From: Sporothrix humicola
Taxonomy: Eukaryota > Ascomycota > Sordariomycetes > Ophiostomatales > Ophiostomataceae
DNA length: 64,000 nucleotides
NCBI GenBank assembly: GCA_021396245.1
Contig: WNYE01000019.1
Location: 186,001-250,000 of the forward strand
Direction of reading: 5' to 3'
In this document: one piece after another, positions 43,174 to 54,118 of the stretch
How positions within the stretch are numbered: the stretch's first letter is position 1
How the letters are laid out: each line of letters begins with the position of its first letter
Notes under the pieces: model-generated
What the model was told of the DNA's origin: nothing
The model's input: only the letters and a program-made list of their open reading frames with translations
The model's database searches: none
Program-made: the position numbers and the translations under genes

Positions 43174-45120
43174 ATGGCCATCCTTTTGTCGGCCCTCTCG
43201 CTGCGGCGCAAGACGCGCTTCTTTGTGTCTGTGGCCGCCTTCTTTCTCATCATCATCTACTTCTTCCAGCCCCGTGCGGCCCGCATCCACTTGCACAAGA
43301 TCTTGCGCCCGGCTCGCGCGTCCACGGATCCCATTTTCTACGTCAACAGCTCCATCAACTGGTCTTTGCGGCAACGCCTCCACCCAATCCCCGATGCCGA
43401 TCTCGTGCGTCTTCCCAAGGGCGAGCCGGAAGCCATGCCCACGATCCAGTACAACTTCCGCGCCGACCCGGACTACAAGTCCGTCGACCTCAAGCTGCTG
43501 CGCGACACGCGCCGCGACGCCGTCAAGGGGACGTTTTTGCGCGCCTGGGAAAGCTACCGGGAGCACGCCTGGGGCTATGATGAGCTGCTGCCCATAAAAC
43601 TCAAGGGCAAGGACGGCTTCAGTGGCTGGGGCGCGACGCTCGTGGACGGGCTCGACACGCTGTGGGTGATGGACCTGCGCAACGAGTTTGACGAGGCCGT
43701 GCGGGCCGTGGCGACGATCGACTGGGACGCGGCCTCGAACTACGAGTGCAGCCTGTTTGAGACCAACATTCGGTACCTGGGCGGCCTGCTGTCGGCCTAC
43801 GAGATGAGCGGTGCTACTCCCCTGCTCGACAAGGCGGCAGAGCTGGCGCATATGCTGCTGGCGGCGTTTGACACGACCAGCCATATGCCGTCAAACCGCT
43901 TCCATTTTGACCGCGCCTGGCAGGGACTTTTGGTGCCGAGCGACCACGAGGCATCGGCCGCTGTGGGCACACTGTCTCTGGAGTTTACGAAATTGACGCA
44001 GCTGACGGGCGACAACCGGTTCTACGACGCCATTGACCGCATCAAGCGCGAGCTCGCACGTGTCCAGGACAACACGACCATCCCTGGCCTGTGGCCGACA
44101 TTTTTGGACTTGCAGAACGGGTTCACGGCCAAGGGTCATATGTACACGCTCGGCGGCATGGCCGACTCACTTTACGAGTACTTGCCCAAAATGCACCAGC
44201 TTCTTGGTGGACAGGACACGGTGTACCGCGACATGTACGTCAAGGCTGCCGACGCTGCGCGCAAGCACCTTCTATTCCGCCCAATGATCCCCGACCCAGA
44301 CGCCCGCGGACACGACATTTTGGTTTCAGGCACCGTATTAGCCGGTGGCACCGTCCGCAGCGGCATTACCCTGATTCCCGAGGGCCAGCACCTGACGTGT
44401 TTTGCTGGCGGCATGTTTGCTCTAGGAGGCAAGCTCTTCGATCGTCCGGCCGACGTCGACGTTGGCCGCAAGCTGACGCAGGGGTGTGTCTGGGCCTATG
44501 ACTCGTTCCCGACTGGCGTCATGCCCGAATCGTTTGATCTTGTACCGTGCCCGAAACCGAGCGGCTGGCTTGACAAGATGGCTCTAGGCCTGACGAACAA
44601 GGTTCCCGCCGAGAACACAACGGCCTGCCCCTGGGACGAGCGCGCATGGAAAGCCGCGCAGATCCCCAAGGACAAGCGCTGCCCGGCTGGGTTTGCGTCG
44701 ATCCGCGACCCGCGCTACTTGTTGCGCCCCGAAGCCGTCGAGAGCGTCTTTCTACTGTACCGCATCACGGGCGACCGGTCGCTGCAAGAAGCTGCGTGGA
44801 ACATGTACCTGAACATTGTGCGCTCGACCACGACGCGAAATGCCAACTCCGCGATCGCCGACGTGACGGTGTCGGGCCCGCCGCAGAAGCTCGACTCGAT
44901 GGAGAGTTTCTGGTTCGCCGAGACGCTCAAGTATCTGTATCTGATTTTTACAGATCCCGAGTATTACAGTCTGGATGACTATGTTTTCAACACGGAGGCG
45001 CATCCCTTCAAGATCCCGAAGCCAAAGATCAAGGCAGCAACACCAGAATCGGTAGACGGCAAGGTCGTGGCCAAGACGCACCAGTCGAGTGGTCAAACAG
45101 CAGGCAAGGCGACAGGGTGA
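43174..45120 (+). CDS. GH47 alpha-1,2-mannosidase, type II membrane protein
   Basis: The uninterrupted frame encodes 648 residues from ATG 43174 (MAILLSALSLRRKTRFFVSV). A short cytosolic tail and a signal anchor (about residues 16-31, FFVSVAAFFLIIIYFF) place the enzyme in the ER or Golgi lumen. The GH47 (alpha/alpha)7 barrel shows FSGWGATLVDGLDTLWVMDL, SLFETNIRYLGGLLSAYEM with the catalytic Glu, HLTCFAGGMFALGG, YLLRPEAVESVFLLYRITGD and KLDSMESFWFAETLKYLYLI. The calcium-coordinating Thr is in VFNTEAHPFKIP. It trims alpha-1,2-linked mannose from N-glycans, either in Golgi-type maturation or ER quality control. The anchor and complete core favour a class I processing mannosidase, but I cannot separate these from sequence alone. 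Confidence 0.95.
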   Translation: MAILLSALSLRRKTRFFVSVAAFFLIIIYFFQPRAARIHLHKILRPARASTDPIFYVNSSINWSLRQRLHPIPDADLVRLPKGEPEAMPTIQYNFRADPDYKSVDLKLLRDTRRDAVKGTFLRAWESYREHAWGYDELLPIKLKGKDGFSGWGATLVDGLDTLWVMDLRNEFDEAVRAVATIDWDAASNYECSLFETNIRYLGGLLSAYEMSGATPLLDKAAELAHMLLAAFDTTSHMPSNRFHFDRAWQGLLVPSDHEASAAVGTLSLEFTKLTQLTGDNRFYDAIDRIKRELARVQDNTTIPGLWPTFLDLQNGFTAKGHMYTLGGMADSLYEYLPKMHQLLGGQDTVYRDMYVKAADAARKHLLFRPMIPDPDARGHDILVSGTVLAGGTVRSGITLIPEGQHLTCFAGGMFALGGKLFDRPADVDVGRKLTQGCVWAYDSFPTGVMPESFDLVPCPKPSGWLDKMALGLTNKVPAENTTACPWDERAWKAAQIPKDKRCPAGFASIRDPRYLLRPEAVESVFLLYRITGDRSLQEAAWNMYLNIVRSTTTRNANSAIADVTVSGPPQKLDSMESFWFAETLKYLYLIFTDPEYYSLDDYVFNTEAHPFKIPKPKIKAATPESVDGKVVAKTHQSSGQTAGKATG

Positions 45121-46731
45121 AGATGATTTTGGGTAAAGGAGATAAGAAGCAACATCGAGCGGCCTTTTGGACAGCATTTTGACAGCATTCCAAGCTCGAG
45201 TCTGCCTCGTCGTTCCGAAGAAAACGACGACAGAGAGTCGAGATACTCAGCTTGGTGACCTGTCACTATATTCGTGCAGCCAACAGCCAACAGTGACCAC
45301 GTGAACACGTGGAAGAAACGCGAGGCCACACCATGTCGCGAAAATACGGAAGCAGATGAAGAAAAGGAGGGGAAGAAATCTGCACATTGCCAGCGCGACA
45401 GAAACCAGTCCAATCGGGGCAAGTCCATTGCAATATTTCTGATGGTTGTCTCTGCCAGCCTCAACTGGAAACTGCACAAATGCACAAGTGCATCAATACA
45501 CCACTGCACCACCTTTTCAATGCAACCCCCACGCATCACTATCGCACGCGACCGGATGCGAGCTCGGAGACAACGAGACAATAGAAGAGCCAAGGTTGAA
45601 GACGTTGGGCAAAAGCTGTGAGGTTGCAAGGCGAGTCAGGCAAGTCGGCCTTGATTCTAGACTCTCAAAGTCTCAGCCTCTTCGTTGACTCTTTTGGAAT
45701 GGTGGAGGGTGGAGGCTGAAGCTATGCAGCTGAATGAGGGGAAGGGTAGTGAAAGGAGGGTAAGCCTGGGGAAGCCATCCAGCACGAGATCAAGACAGCG
45801 TGTACGGTCAGCCTCGACACAGCAAAGTGTTTTGAAAATAAGAAAAATGTGTGAATAAAAGTGTTTTTTAAGAGAAAACGTGGAGTGTAGGTCGGGGCGC
45901 ACAAGCCAAGAAACGCCGTTGTAAGTTGCACAGAACGCCGGACCGCTGATTTGCCAAGGCAGAATACCGGCCGAGCTGCCGTTTTGCCGTGGGGAAGACA
46001 GCATTTGGGTTGACAGCCTGAATCTTTCTTTTCTGTTTCCCTTTTTTTTCATTTCATTTTTTATTGTCTTCTGTTCTTTCCTTCTCTGATCGCGATTGCC
46101 TCCTCGGCGCTTTCCTTCGGTGCCGTTTGCGCTCTTTCCTTAGTGTAGACTTTGTAGACTTTGTAGACTTTGTAAATCCAACGTCATTTGCTCCTTCCAA
46201 GTACAGGTTATCGCCGTATCAGAGCCTCCGTAATTACCTCCTTAGCTCGCCCCGATGCTCGGCGGCTACTGTAACTAAAGAAACAAGGGAAACAAGGGAA
46301 GCAGCGAAGCCATGACTGTAGTAAGGACCCTGTCTCTGTCTCTTACCCTTTTTGGTTCGCACTGATCTACTAACCATCTTGGTATTTGCTGCATGTGCCA
46401 ACAACACTTCAACCTCCCACTTACAAGACAAGGCGCATTCGGCCTCATTCCATCTTTGATCATCACCACCTCCTCCTCGTCGGCCCCATCTTACCCCGAG
46501 ACTCTCCGATTTAACGACCAGCCTTGTGGACGGCATTGCTTGTGGCCCAAACTTGTCTATTTTTTGGATATCCTTTTGGCCTTCCACCTAACATGTCTTG
46601 TCCTTGACCGCAGGACCTCTTCTCGACGAGTATATAGATCTCGAGAGTTGCCATCCAGATTCACTCAAGAGTCACACTCTCCATCTCATTTCTACTTCAT
46701 CGTTATCCTTATCCAGTCACCCACATCCATC
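45121..46731. other. Intergenic, 1.6 kb
   Basis: This is the 3' flank of the mannosidase gene and the promoter and leader of the D-amino-acid oxidase gene. It contains a small 9-bp tandem repeat at 46145-46174. No gene is supported. Confidence 0.55.
46145..46174. repeat. 9-bp tandem repeat
   Basis: GTAGACTTT is repeated three times followed by a partial copy, about 560 bases upstream of the D-amino-acid oxidase start. Confidence 0.9.
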
Positions 46732-47973
46732 ATGCCTGTCAAGATTGCCGTTATCGGGTAGGTCATCATCGGCTACCAGTATTTTCCATCTTGTTCCTCA
46801 CTAACATCAGACAGTGCCGGCGTCATCGGCCTCAGTGCCGCCCTGCGTCTCCTCGAGGAACACCCCGACGGCTCCATCGAGGTTACGATTGTTGCTCGGG
46901 ATTTCCCTGCACCTGCCGAGACAATCTTCCTTGACCAGGCTGCACACATCAACTACACCTCGCCCTGGGCCGGTGCTCACAACCGCTGGGTTCTGTGGGT
47001 CGCCGACGGGACAGAAGCAGCCGATGCCGCCGAGCGTGACCACGGGTTTGCTCTGGCGACATTCCGCCACATGCAGGACACAGTCACAAAATTTCCAGAG
47101 GCAGGCGTGACGTTTATGCCGGGCATCGAGTACATGGAGGCACCGGGGCCAGAATATACGCAGCTGGGCGACGATGCCGTCCAAAAGAAGCTGGGACTGC
47201 AGGATGCAGACCTGGGCCTGGACTTTCGCGTTTTGGAAAAGGACGGCAGTGGAAAGGACGGTGATGCGCCGTTCCCCGAAGGCGTGACGTGGGGCTGCAC
47301 GTACCGGACATGGTGCGCCAACCCCATGGTCTACTGCTGTTTCTTGCTGCGGCGGTTCGTCACGGCCGGCGGTAAAGTCGCCAAGCGGGACTTGCGCACG
47401 CCACAGGAACTGTTTGCGCCGGTGCCCTGCTCTGGGGACTCTGAAAAGATCTTGGGCGGTGCTGCCGGTGGTTTCGACATTGTCGTCAACTGCTCCGGCA
47501 ACGGCTTCGGTGACGATGCAAACATGTTCATCACGCGCGGCCAGACCTGTCTTGTGCGCAACAAGTGCGATGCCACGGTGACACGCCAAAACGCCGACGG
47601 GTCGTGGTCGTTCTCGGTCCCGCGCAACTTTGACGGCGGCACGATCATTGGCGGGACTAAGGAGCCCGACAACTGGGATGCGGCGCCGTCCATGGCCAAC
47701 CGGGAGAAGCTGCTGTCCAACTTCAAGGCAACATACCCGAAGATTCTCGAGGGCAGCAAGAGCGGCGAGTTCGAGGTGCTGGCAGATGTCGTTGGAAGAC
47801 GGCCGACCCGAAAGGGTGGAATGCGACTCGAAGTGGAAGAGCTGGACGCCGCCTGGCGGGAATCGTCCAAGAAGCCCATCATTGTCCACGCATACGGCGT
47901 TGGCGGCCGTGGCTATGAAATCTCGTGGGGCGTGGCCGGTGCAGTTGTCGACCTAGTGAAGAAGAGCTTGTAA
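46732..47973 (+). CDS. D-amino-acid oxidase, FAD-dependent
   Basis: Exons 46732-46757 and 46815-47973 encode 394 residues. The 57-nt intron (GTAGGT, ACTAAC, ACAG) splits the FAD motif codon; choosing the ACAG acceptor at 46814 restores VIGAGVIGLSAALRLLEE, the canonical GxGxxG at residues 9-14. Other family marks are INYTSPWAGAHNRW near the flavin, VNCSGNGFGDD, RGQTCLVRN, ADVVGRRPTRKGGMRLE with the substrate-carboxylate Arg, and VHAYGVGGRGYEISWGVAGA. It oxidises D-amino acids to 2-oxoacids with ammonia and peroxide. Fungal enzymes of this kind are usually peroxisomal through a C-terminal SKL-type signal, but this one ends -VKKSL, which is not a canonical PTS1. Confidence 0.93.
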
Positions 47974-48430
47974 GTGAGATAGGAACGCATTGTAGTCTGA
48001 TATTGGGCCTGAGAGATACGACCAGTGACAAGATAGACTGGATAGATGATAAATGAGTATATGAAGAATATATGAGTGTTTTCTGTATCCTGCTGCTAGC
48101 CGATCAGGCTGTCTATACAACGTGCCCCTTTTAAGTCATAATGTACAAAGATGGAGAATATCATGGAGATGTGCGTAAAGTTGAACAAGAGTAAATCAAA
48201 GGGAAAAAAAAAGAACGCCATGTATGAGAGGAAATCTGCAAATGAAGCAAAGAAGAGCAAAGCAATATGCTTGCTCTCCACCAACCTGTGCGCCGAAGAT
48301 ATGAGAGTGAGAGTGAGAGGTAATGAGAGACGAAAGAGAAAGGGTAGCAAGAAGAAGAGGAAGAAGAGGAGCTGTACAGGCGGGCGGGGTGATATGACAA
48401 AATGAAGACTTGGGAAAGGCCACCCACGGA
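47974..48430. other. Intergenic, convergent 3' flanks
   Basis: This is AT- and A/G-rich sequence between the D-amino-acid oxidase and CMC1-like stop codons. No gene is supported. Confidence 0.6.
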
Positions 48431-49026
48431 TCACCGCTTCGGCTCTTCGTCCAGCACCACGTCGTCAAACCGTGGCCGGTCCTTGGCCGGCATGCCGCCG
48501 ATCCGCTCGGGCTTGTGCCGCTTCGACTCTTCGAACCGCCGCCGTTTGGCCTGGATGTCTTCGCGGCCTTCCTGCGAGCCGTCGGCGCCCTCGAGCCCCC
48601 ACCACTCACGCAGCAGCTTTTCCTGCTCGGCCTTGCGCGCGGCCGTCACCAGGCGCTCGCGGGCGCGCTCGGCGCGCTTTGCAAACCACTCTTCGCGGGC
48701 TTCGTCGAGGGCGTGGGGCGTGGCGTGCGATTTGAGGCAGGCGTTCATTTCGTTGTTCTTTTCGCGGCACATGAAGACGACGGAGAAGGTGCGGCCTAGG
48801 GCGCAGTCGGCAAAGGCTAGGCTGTTAGCCCACGAAGAGGCAGATACATTTGTTAGAGGGACGTCGACTTACCCTTGATTTCGTCGCTGCACTTTCGGCG
48901 GACGCGCTCGTAGTAGAGGTCGCGGACCTGCGCTTCTTGGGACGCCGACAAGGGCAGCGGGTTGTGCGAGGGCATGGGCAGGCCGGCGGACGGTGCCGCG
49001 GCCGGCGGTTGTGGTGGTGGTGCCAT
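48431..49026 (-). CDS. CMC1-like twin CX9C mitochondrial protein
   Basis: Exons 49026-48873 and 48816-48431 encode 179 residues; the 56-nt intron has GTAAGT and a CTAAC branch ending CCTAG, and restores the frame KCSDEIK-AFADCALGR. The two motifs are C-S-D-E-I-K-A-F-A-D-C and C-REKNNEMNA-C, each with exactly nine residues between cysteines, separated by ALGRTFSVVFM. This is the Cmc1 pattern. Such proteins are imported and oxidised by Mia40 in the intermembrane space, and Cmc1 supports cytochrome c oxidase assembly. A Pro/Ala-rich N-terminus (about 35 residues) and a charged C-terminal tail (about 90 residues, Arg/Glu/Lys) make it longer than yeast Cmc1. I chose ATG 49026 because no other ATG lies between it and an upstream in-frame stop. 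Confidence 0.88.
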
Positions 49027-49849
49027 TGGCAGTTGTGAGGGCAACGTGGACGAGAAACGAGTGGAAGAAGGCGACGACGGAGCTGTCGAGGAGGACGAGG
49101 AAGAGGCAAACGAGAAAGCCGAGAGGAATTAACACGGAACGCCGGTCGGCGGATCGGCCATGCACGGGCGAGCAAATATCAAAAGGTCGCAGAGGGGTAT
49201 GATCGGCGTGGAGAACGAATATGTCGGCAGTTCGACCGTTGAGCAGATTTGTCGCCGTTGTGGTCGTCGAAAAGAGAGTCGTCGGAAATCGAACGATTTT
49301 GCAGAGGAGGGGACGTTTCCCGTAACAGGCAATGGCAGGTGGTGAGTGGTGAGCACGAAAAGGCGGCCGGCGTTTAGGGTCCCGCTTTCCCTCTTTGCTG
49401 TGTAAATTCTGCTAATTCTGATCCGATCTTTTCTGCCCTTTCCCTGCGGAGCTGGGACGTCTGCCCACCAAAGCTACAGCCCCCACACCACCTGTACACC
49501 GCCTGCCGTTTTTGCTGTCGCATCCAGTAAACTCACTCACAACTCGCTCACTAACAGCCAAGGTCATCTCATAGCCTTTTCATGGCATTTCTACAGCAAA
49601 TCCACAGCTCGCATCTTATCACAATTATTGTCACTCTCATGTTTACACAAAATTTATGTATGAAGATCAATATGTGAATTGTTCAGCGTTTCCGTCTCTT
49701 CCCCTTCACCTGCAGACGCCAATCTTGAGAAAACGCAAATCCAAAACAGCCCACCAGCTATGAACAGAAAATAACATAATGCAACAATATACCTTTGTCT
49801 GGAGAGTCTATAGAGGTGGTAGACAGCCTCAGACAGTCCCAATCAGCAG
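49027..49849. other. Intergenic: CMC1-like promoter and 3' flank of FN3 gene
   Basis: Both neighbours are on the minus strand. The stretch contains the CMC1-like promoter and an AT-rich 3' flank (49600-49790). No gene is supported. Confidence 0.6.
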
Positions 49850-52800
49850 TTACGCCTTCCTATCGCTTTCGTCCGTGACATTCGAGGTCGTTGTGGCCAG
49901 CGATGAAGCCGTCGAGTCCGGTTCGCCCAGGCCAAGACCGTGCAGGTTGTTGCGCTCACGGTCAATGTCCAGGCTCTCCTTTTCGCGGTTCTTCTTCTTC
50001 ATCGAGAACCATCCGGAGCCCTTGAGCTTGCCGCCGCCCTCGCTCTTGCCGTTGCCGTCGCGCGACGACTTGGACGGGCCCAGCGACGGGCTGCTGGTCA
50101 CGCTGTCTGCGCCGCCGCCAGTACTGGCTGTGCTGGCAGTGGCCAGAGGCATGCTCATGCCCGTACGCCGGCTGCTGGATGTTGACAGAACAGACTCGTC
50201 CGCTGCCGCATCGTCAAAGTCGCCAAAGCTCGACCGGTGCTCCGAGATGCTCGCGTTCCTATCGGAGCTGGCCATACTGCCGGGACCCTTGGCGCGACCA
50301 ATCCGGCGCGGGAAGCTGAGCTTGCCGGTGCTGTCCTTCTTAAACAGCTTGAGCAGAGCGTTCTCGCTGCTGTCCTTGGACGACGACAGCATCCCGACGC
50401 TGTTAGGCTCCGATGTCGTGTTCGACACAACGTAGTCGAGCGAGTCGCGCGATTCCGACACTGATGCTTGCGTGTGCACAGACAGTCCGTCACGAGACAT
50501 GCGCGACGTCGACGGCGAGTCCTCAACCATAAGGCTCGGTACGCTCGCGCCTGCTGTTGTATCAAGCGGCTCGTGAAGCTCCTTGGACACCGATCGGTCC
50601 TTCTTGGACTTGTCCTTGCCCTTATCCTTACCCTTAGGCTTATCTTTGTGGTCCTTATCCTTATCAGCCTTAGGGCGGAAGATGTTCGCCATGAACGTCG
50701 GTGCCGCGGGATTGAGGGTCTTGTTGACCTTGGGCGCGGGAGCAGGCGGGCGGCTACCAATGACGCCGACCTGGCTGGGCGATGTCTCCGGGTTGAGCAG
50801 TTCTTCCTCGTCGAGAATCTCGTCATCGGCCGACGCAAGGTTGGTCTTAAGAGCCGAAGGCGAACCGTGGATTGACGGGCGTCGTGAAGGGTTGCGGCTG
50901 GGCCATGCGTTGTCCGCTGCTGGCCACAGTCGGCTGGCCTTGGCAAGACCAGAGCTGCCTGCACCATTCTCGCCAGGCGGACCCCAGATAGAGCCGCTGT
51001 CTGTTGACGGGCGAGGCATGTCGATCGACGCCATCGAGGCAGGCCGCGGGCTGCTGGCATCACGGTCCGCAAAAATATTGCCGCCACGAGCACCAAAGGG
51101 AAACAGGCTCCTTGCCGAGAACCCACTGGTCTTGTTGATAGGCTGGCCGCTTGAGTTGAACTGGCTCTCGATGATCTCAGGGCCTGCTGAATTGCGGTTG
51201 AACATGCTCCATGCCGACAGGCTAATGCGACGATTCTTGTTACCTTCCACATCTTCACCCTGCCGTGGGAACGACTGGCTCTGACCATGCTTAAGGGTGC
51301 CGAGCGCAGGTCCCTCCTCAACGGCCTTGGCTGCACGAGAACGTTGGAACGAGAACAAATTGAACCGCGATGAGGGCTGGCCATTCAGCGTGGCAGGGTC
51401 GGCAATCGGCGAGGGCAGCGCACTGGTCGTTGGCGGGCGTCCGTCAACACCGTCAATACCATATGACGAAAAGGGCAGGTTCTGCGAGGAGGCGTGCGGG
51501 CTCGAGAAAATGCTCTTGGACCGGTGCGACGAGGCTGGCGACTGAGGGCCGCTAGTCGCGCCTGCTGCAATCGATTCGGGGACCGTCCTGGGCGAGTCGG
51601 TGGACGTAAGGCCGTTGATGTTGAGAGGGTTGCTGTTGTTGCTGTTGTCTTGGCTTCCATGGCTGCTGTTGCTATCAGCCGCCTTGTTATTGTTGCTATT
51701 CGTAAAGCTGTTGAGACTGCCGAGGATGTCGGGAGTCTCTCCATCCAAGGGAATAAACGGACTCATGGTCCGGTTCAAGGATGGACTCGGGGGTTCGTCG
51801 TCTGCAAAGATGTTGGAGGGCAAAAGAGACGTAGCCGACGGGCTCAGCGGAGCGCCCATAGTCAGTGCCTTGAAGCCAGCATCGACGTCCTCCGGGCCAG
51901 GGTGGTCAGCCGACGAGCCCATGAACGGGCCCGTGAGAAAGCCACTGGGCTGCGTAGGAGGCCGGGCCGTGACAAAGGGCGGCGTCGAGGATGGAGGCAG
52001 CCCGTTGAGATCTGCATGCGCAAAAATGGGCGGCGGTGAGGCCACAGTAACGCCCGGTATCGCGCTGCCCATCTGGCTCTGGTGTGGAATATGAGCAGGG
52101 GCGGTGGGGTCGAACTCGTAAGGTACACCAGCCATATTTGGCGGGCTCATCATATTCGTCATGATGGGCGGGCTGGCTGCCGGGTTGTACATGCCGTAGT
52201 TGGGCTGCGGGATCTGCTGTAGCTGAGCGGAAAGGACGAGAATGTGGGCGTCCAGGCCATCTTTCCGGCGATTCTCGTGGTTGATAAGGCTACGATACTC
52301 GTTTTCCATCCGTTGCTGTTTCCTCTTCAAAGCCATAATCTCGGATCGCATGCCGGTGTCGTCTCCGTTGGTTTCGAGTGTGGTACGCTCGTCTTCGAGT
52401 TCCTTGACGAGACGACGCTTCTCCTTCAGCTCGGTCTCCAAATTGGAGCATTCTGCTTGCACATTCTTGTTGCTTTCGCGGAGTTCGTTGACCTTTTTCT
52501 GGTAATCTTCGTCGAGCTCCGTTCGCTGATTGCTGTAGTCTTCCTGCTTCTCGCGCATATCCTCGATCGATTTCTGCCATTCTTCGATGCTCTTGTGGAT
52601 GCGCTCGATTTCGGCAGTCTTCTCCTTGAGACGCTTTTCTTTCTGCGCTCGCCGCGATATGGCGTTCCGCATGGCACGCTCGGTGGCGCCTTGTTCGCGT
52701 TTCAGCTTCTCCGTCTGCTCTTCTTTCCGCTTCTGCTCCTTCCGCTTGGCCTGCTTTTCCGCTTCTAATTCGTCTATTGTTTTCTTCATTTCTTCTTCTT

Positions 52801-54118
52801 CTTTCGCACACGCCGCCGTGGCCTCCTCGGTTTCTTTACGAAGCGCCAGGTACCGCTGGTTAAGCTCCGCCATCTGTGCCTCGGTCACGCCTGCCTCGTC
52901 ATCGGCGGCGGGTGCCGCTGCCGCTCCATTAAGCTGCTGCTGCTGGTCTAGGCTCGTTGTTGATGGTGAATGTCGCCGATTGACCGTGTTACGGCGCGAC
53001 GAGGGTGCCAACGAATTCAACGAGGTGCCTTCTCTTGACAGCGTCTGCGGTAACTCGGATGGAAGCGGCTGGGCGACACCAAAGGTCGAGGTGACAAACT
53101 GCTTCGCAGACCCATTCTCGTCGGCTGTTATTGTCGACTCGTGTTGCTTCGAGGCCGAGGCAGCATCGTCTTCGGTAAATTCTGACGGGAGGCGAGAGGT
53201 GCCGAGGCGTGGACGGCCATCGGAGCCGAAGGTACGGAGCCGGAGAACCCGGCTGCCAGCCTGGAAGTTGTTGGAGCCGACAGCAATAATGCGGACATTG
53301 TAGAAATGATTAGGTTTAAGGCCAGAGACTGTGATGAAGGTGTCGTGACTTGTCGCAGATTCGCCAACTGAAGAGCAAGGGAGATCAGTAAGGGGGCCCA
53401 GGGGAAACGATGAACGACATGCACTCCACGTCGAGATTGGGAGAATCAAAGCCGCAACATACCATTGACGCCGTTCACCTGGATAACGTATTTGTCGACC
53501 GCGCGGTTTGATGGTGGACGCGTCCAGGTGATAGTGGCCTTATCCACGCCGATGGCCGTCAGGGAGACGTCGGGAGGCGCAGGGACGTCTACGCCAAGGA
53601 TGTCGATGAGTTCGGGGACCGGTTTCCAGAGTGTTTGCAGACCTCGGCGCAGCAGCCTAAAAAAGTAACATGGTCAGTAAAATGATTTCGATGCCGAGTT
53701 TGAGACCGCAGGCAGCCTCGTTTCCGTCACATGCCGAGTGCAGGCAAACACTCTGCGACAGGCAGAAACAAAGAACGCCGGACAGCCTCAAAAGCCTCAA
53801 AAAACGGAAAAGGCCAAAGAATTGTTAGGGAGAGTCGTACCAGACAGCAGCCGCGCCGGTAAAGAGCATTCTAGCATTCGTAAAGAAGAGCCCTCCCAGG
53901 TGGTAGTCATTGATGAGAGCGGTAGCGATGCTTGGGAGGGCCTGGACAACGGCGGCGGTGCGCTCGGGCGCGAGAGAAAAGATGAGGGCGAGACAGGCGA
54001 AGACGAAGAGCACGTTGAGCTGGATGACCTGCGGATCAACAATCCAGATAAGGAAGACGAGCGAGCAGAGGACCAGCGAGGAGACCAGCGGCGTGTTCGT
54101 CCATGTAGCCCATAACAT
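49850..54118 (-). CDS. Fibronectin type III / coiled-coil membrane protein, 1329 aa
   Basis: Exons 54118-53841, 53656-53463 and 53367-49850 join in frame (AAVW-LLRRGLQTLW and VNGVN-VGESATSHDTF). Introns are 184 nt and 95 nt with GTACGA/TTTTAG and GTATGT/CTTCAG borders. Residues 1-50 hold two hydrophobic helices (TPLVSSLVLCSLVFLIWIV and VLFVFACLALIF). An FN3 domain spans about 114-205 (VSLTAIGVDKATITWTRPPS, FITVSGLKPNHFYNVRIIAV). A long charged coiled coil covers about 320-540, and the remaining ~790 residues are Ser/Pro/Asn-rich and disordered, ending with basic KKKNREKE-type stretches. This organisation occurs in conserved but poorly characterised fungal FN3 proteins. A scaffold at an internal membrane is a guess; I assign no specific function. 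Confidence 0.85.

Noticed and set aside
46811..46814. Alternative acceptor ATCAG at 46810 for the D-amino-acid oxidase intron
   Set aside because: It would shift the frame away from the downstream coding sequence; the ACAG four bases later restores the canonical FAD-binding glycine motif.
46807..47889. 360-codon frame antisense to D-amino-acid oxidase
   Set aside because: The sense strand has the complete FAD motif and oxidase signatures with a proper intron; the antisense frame has no recognisable features.
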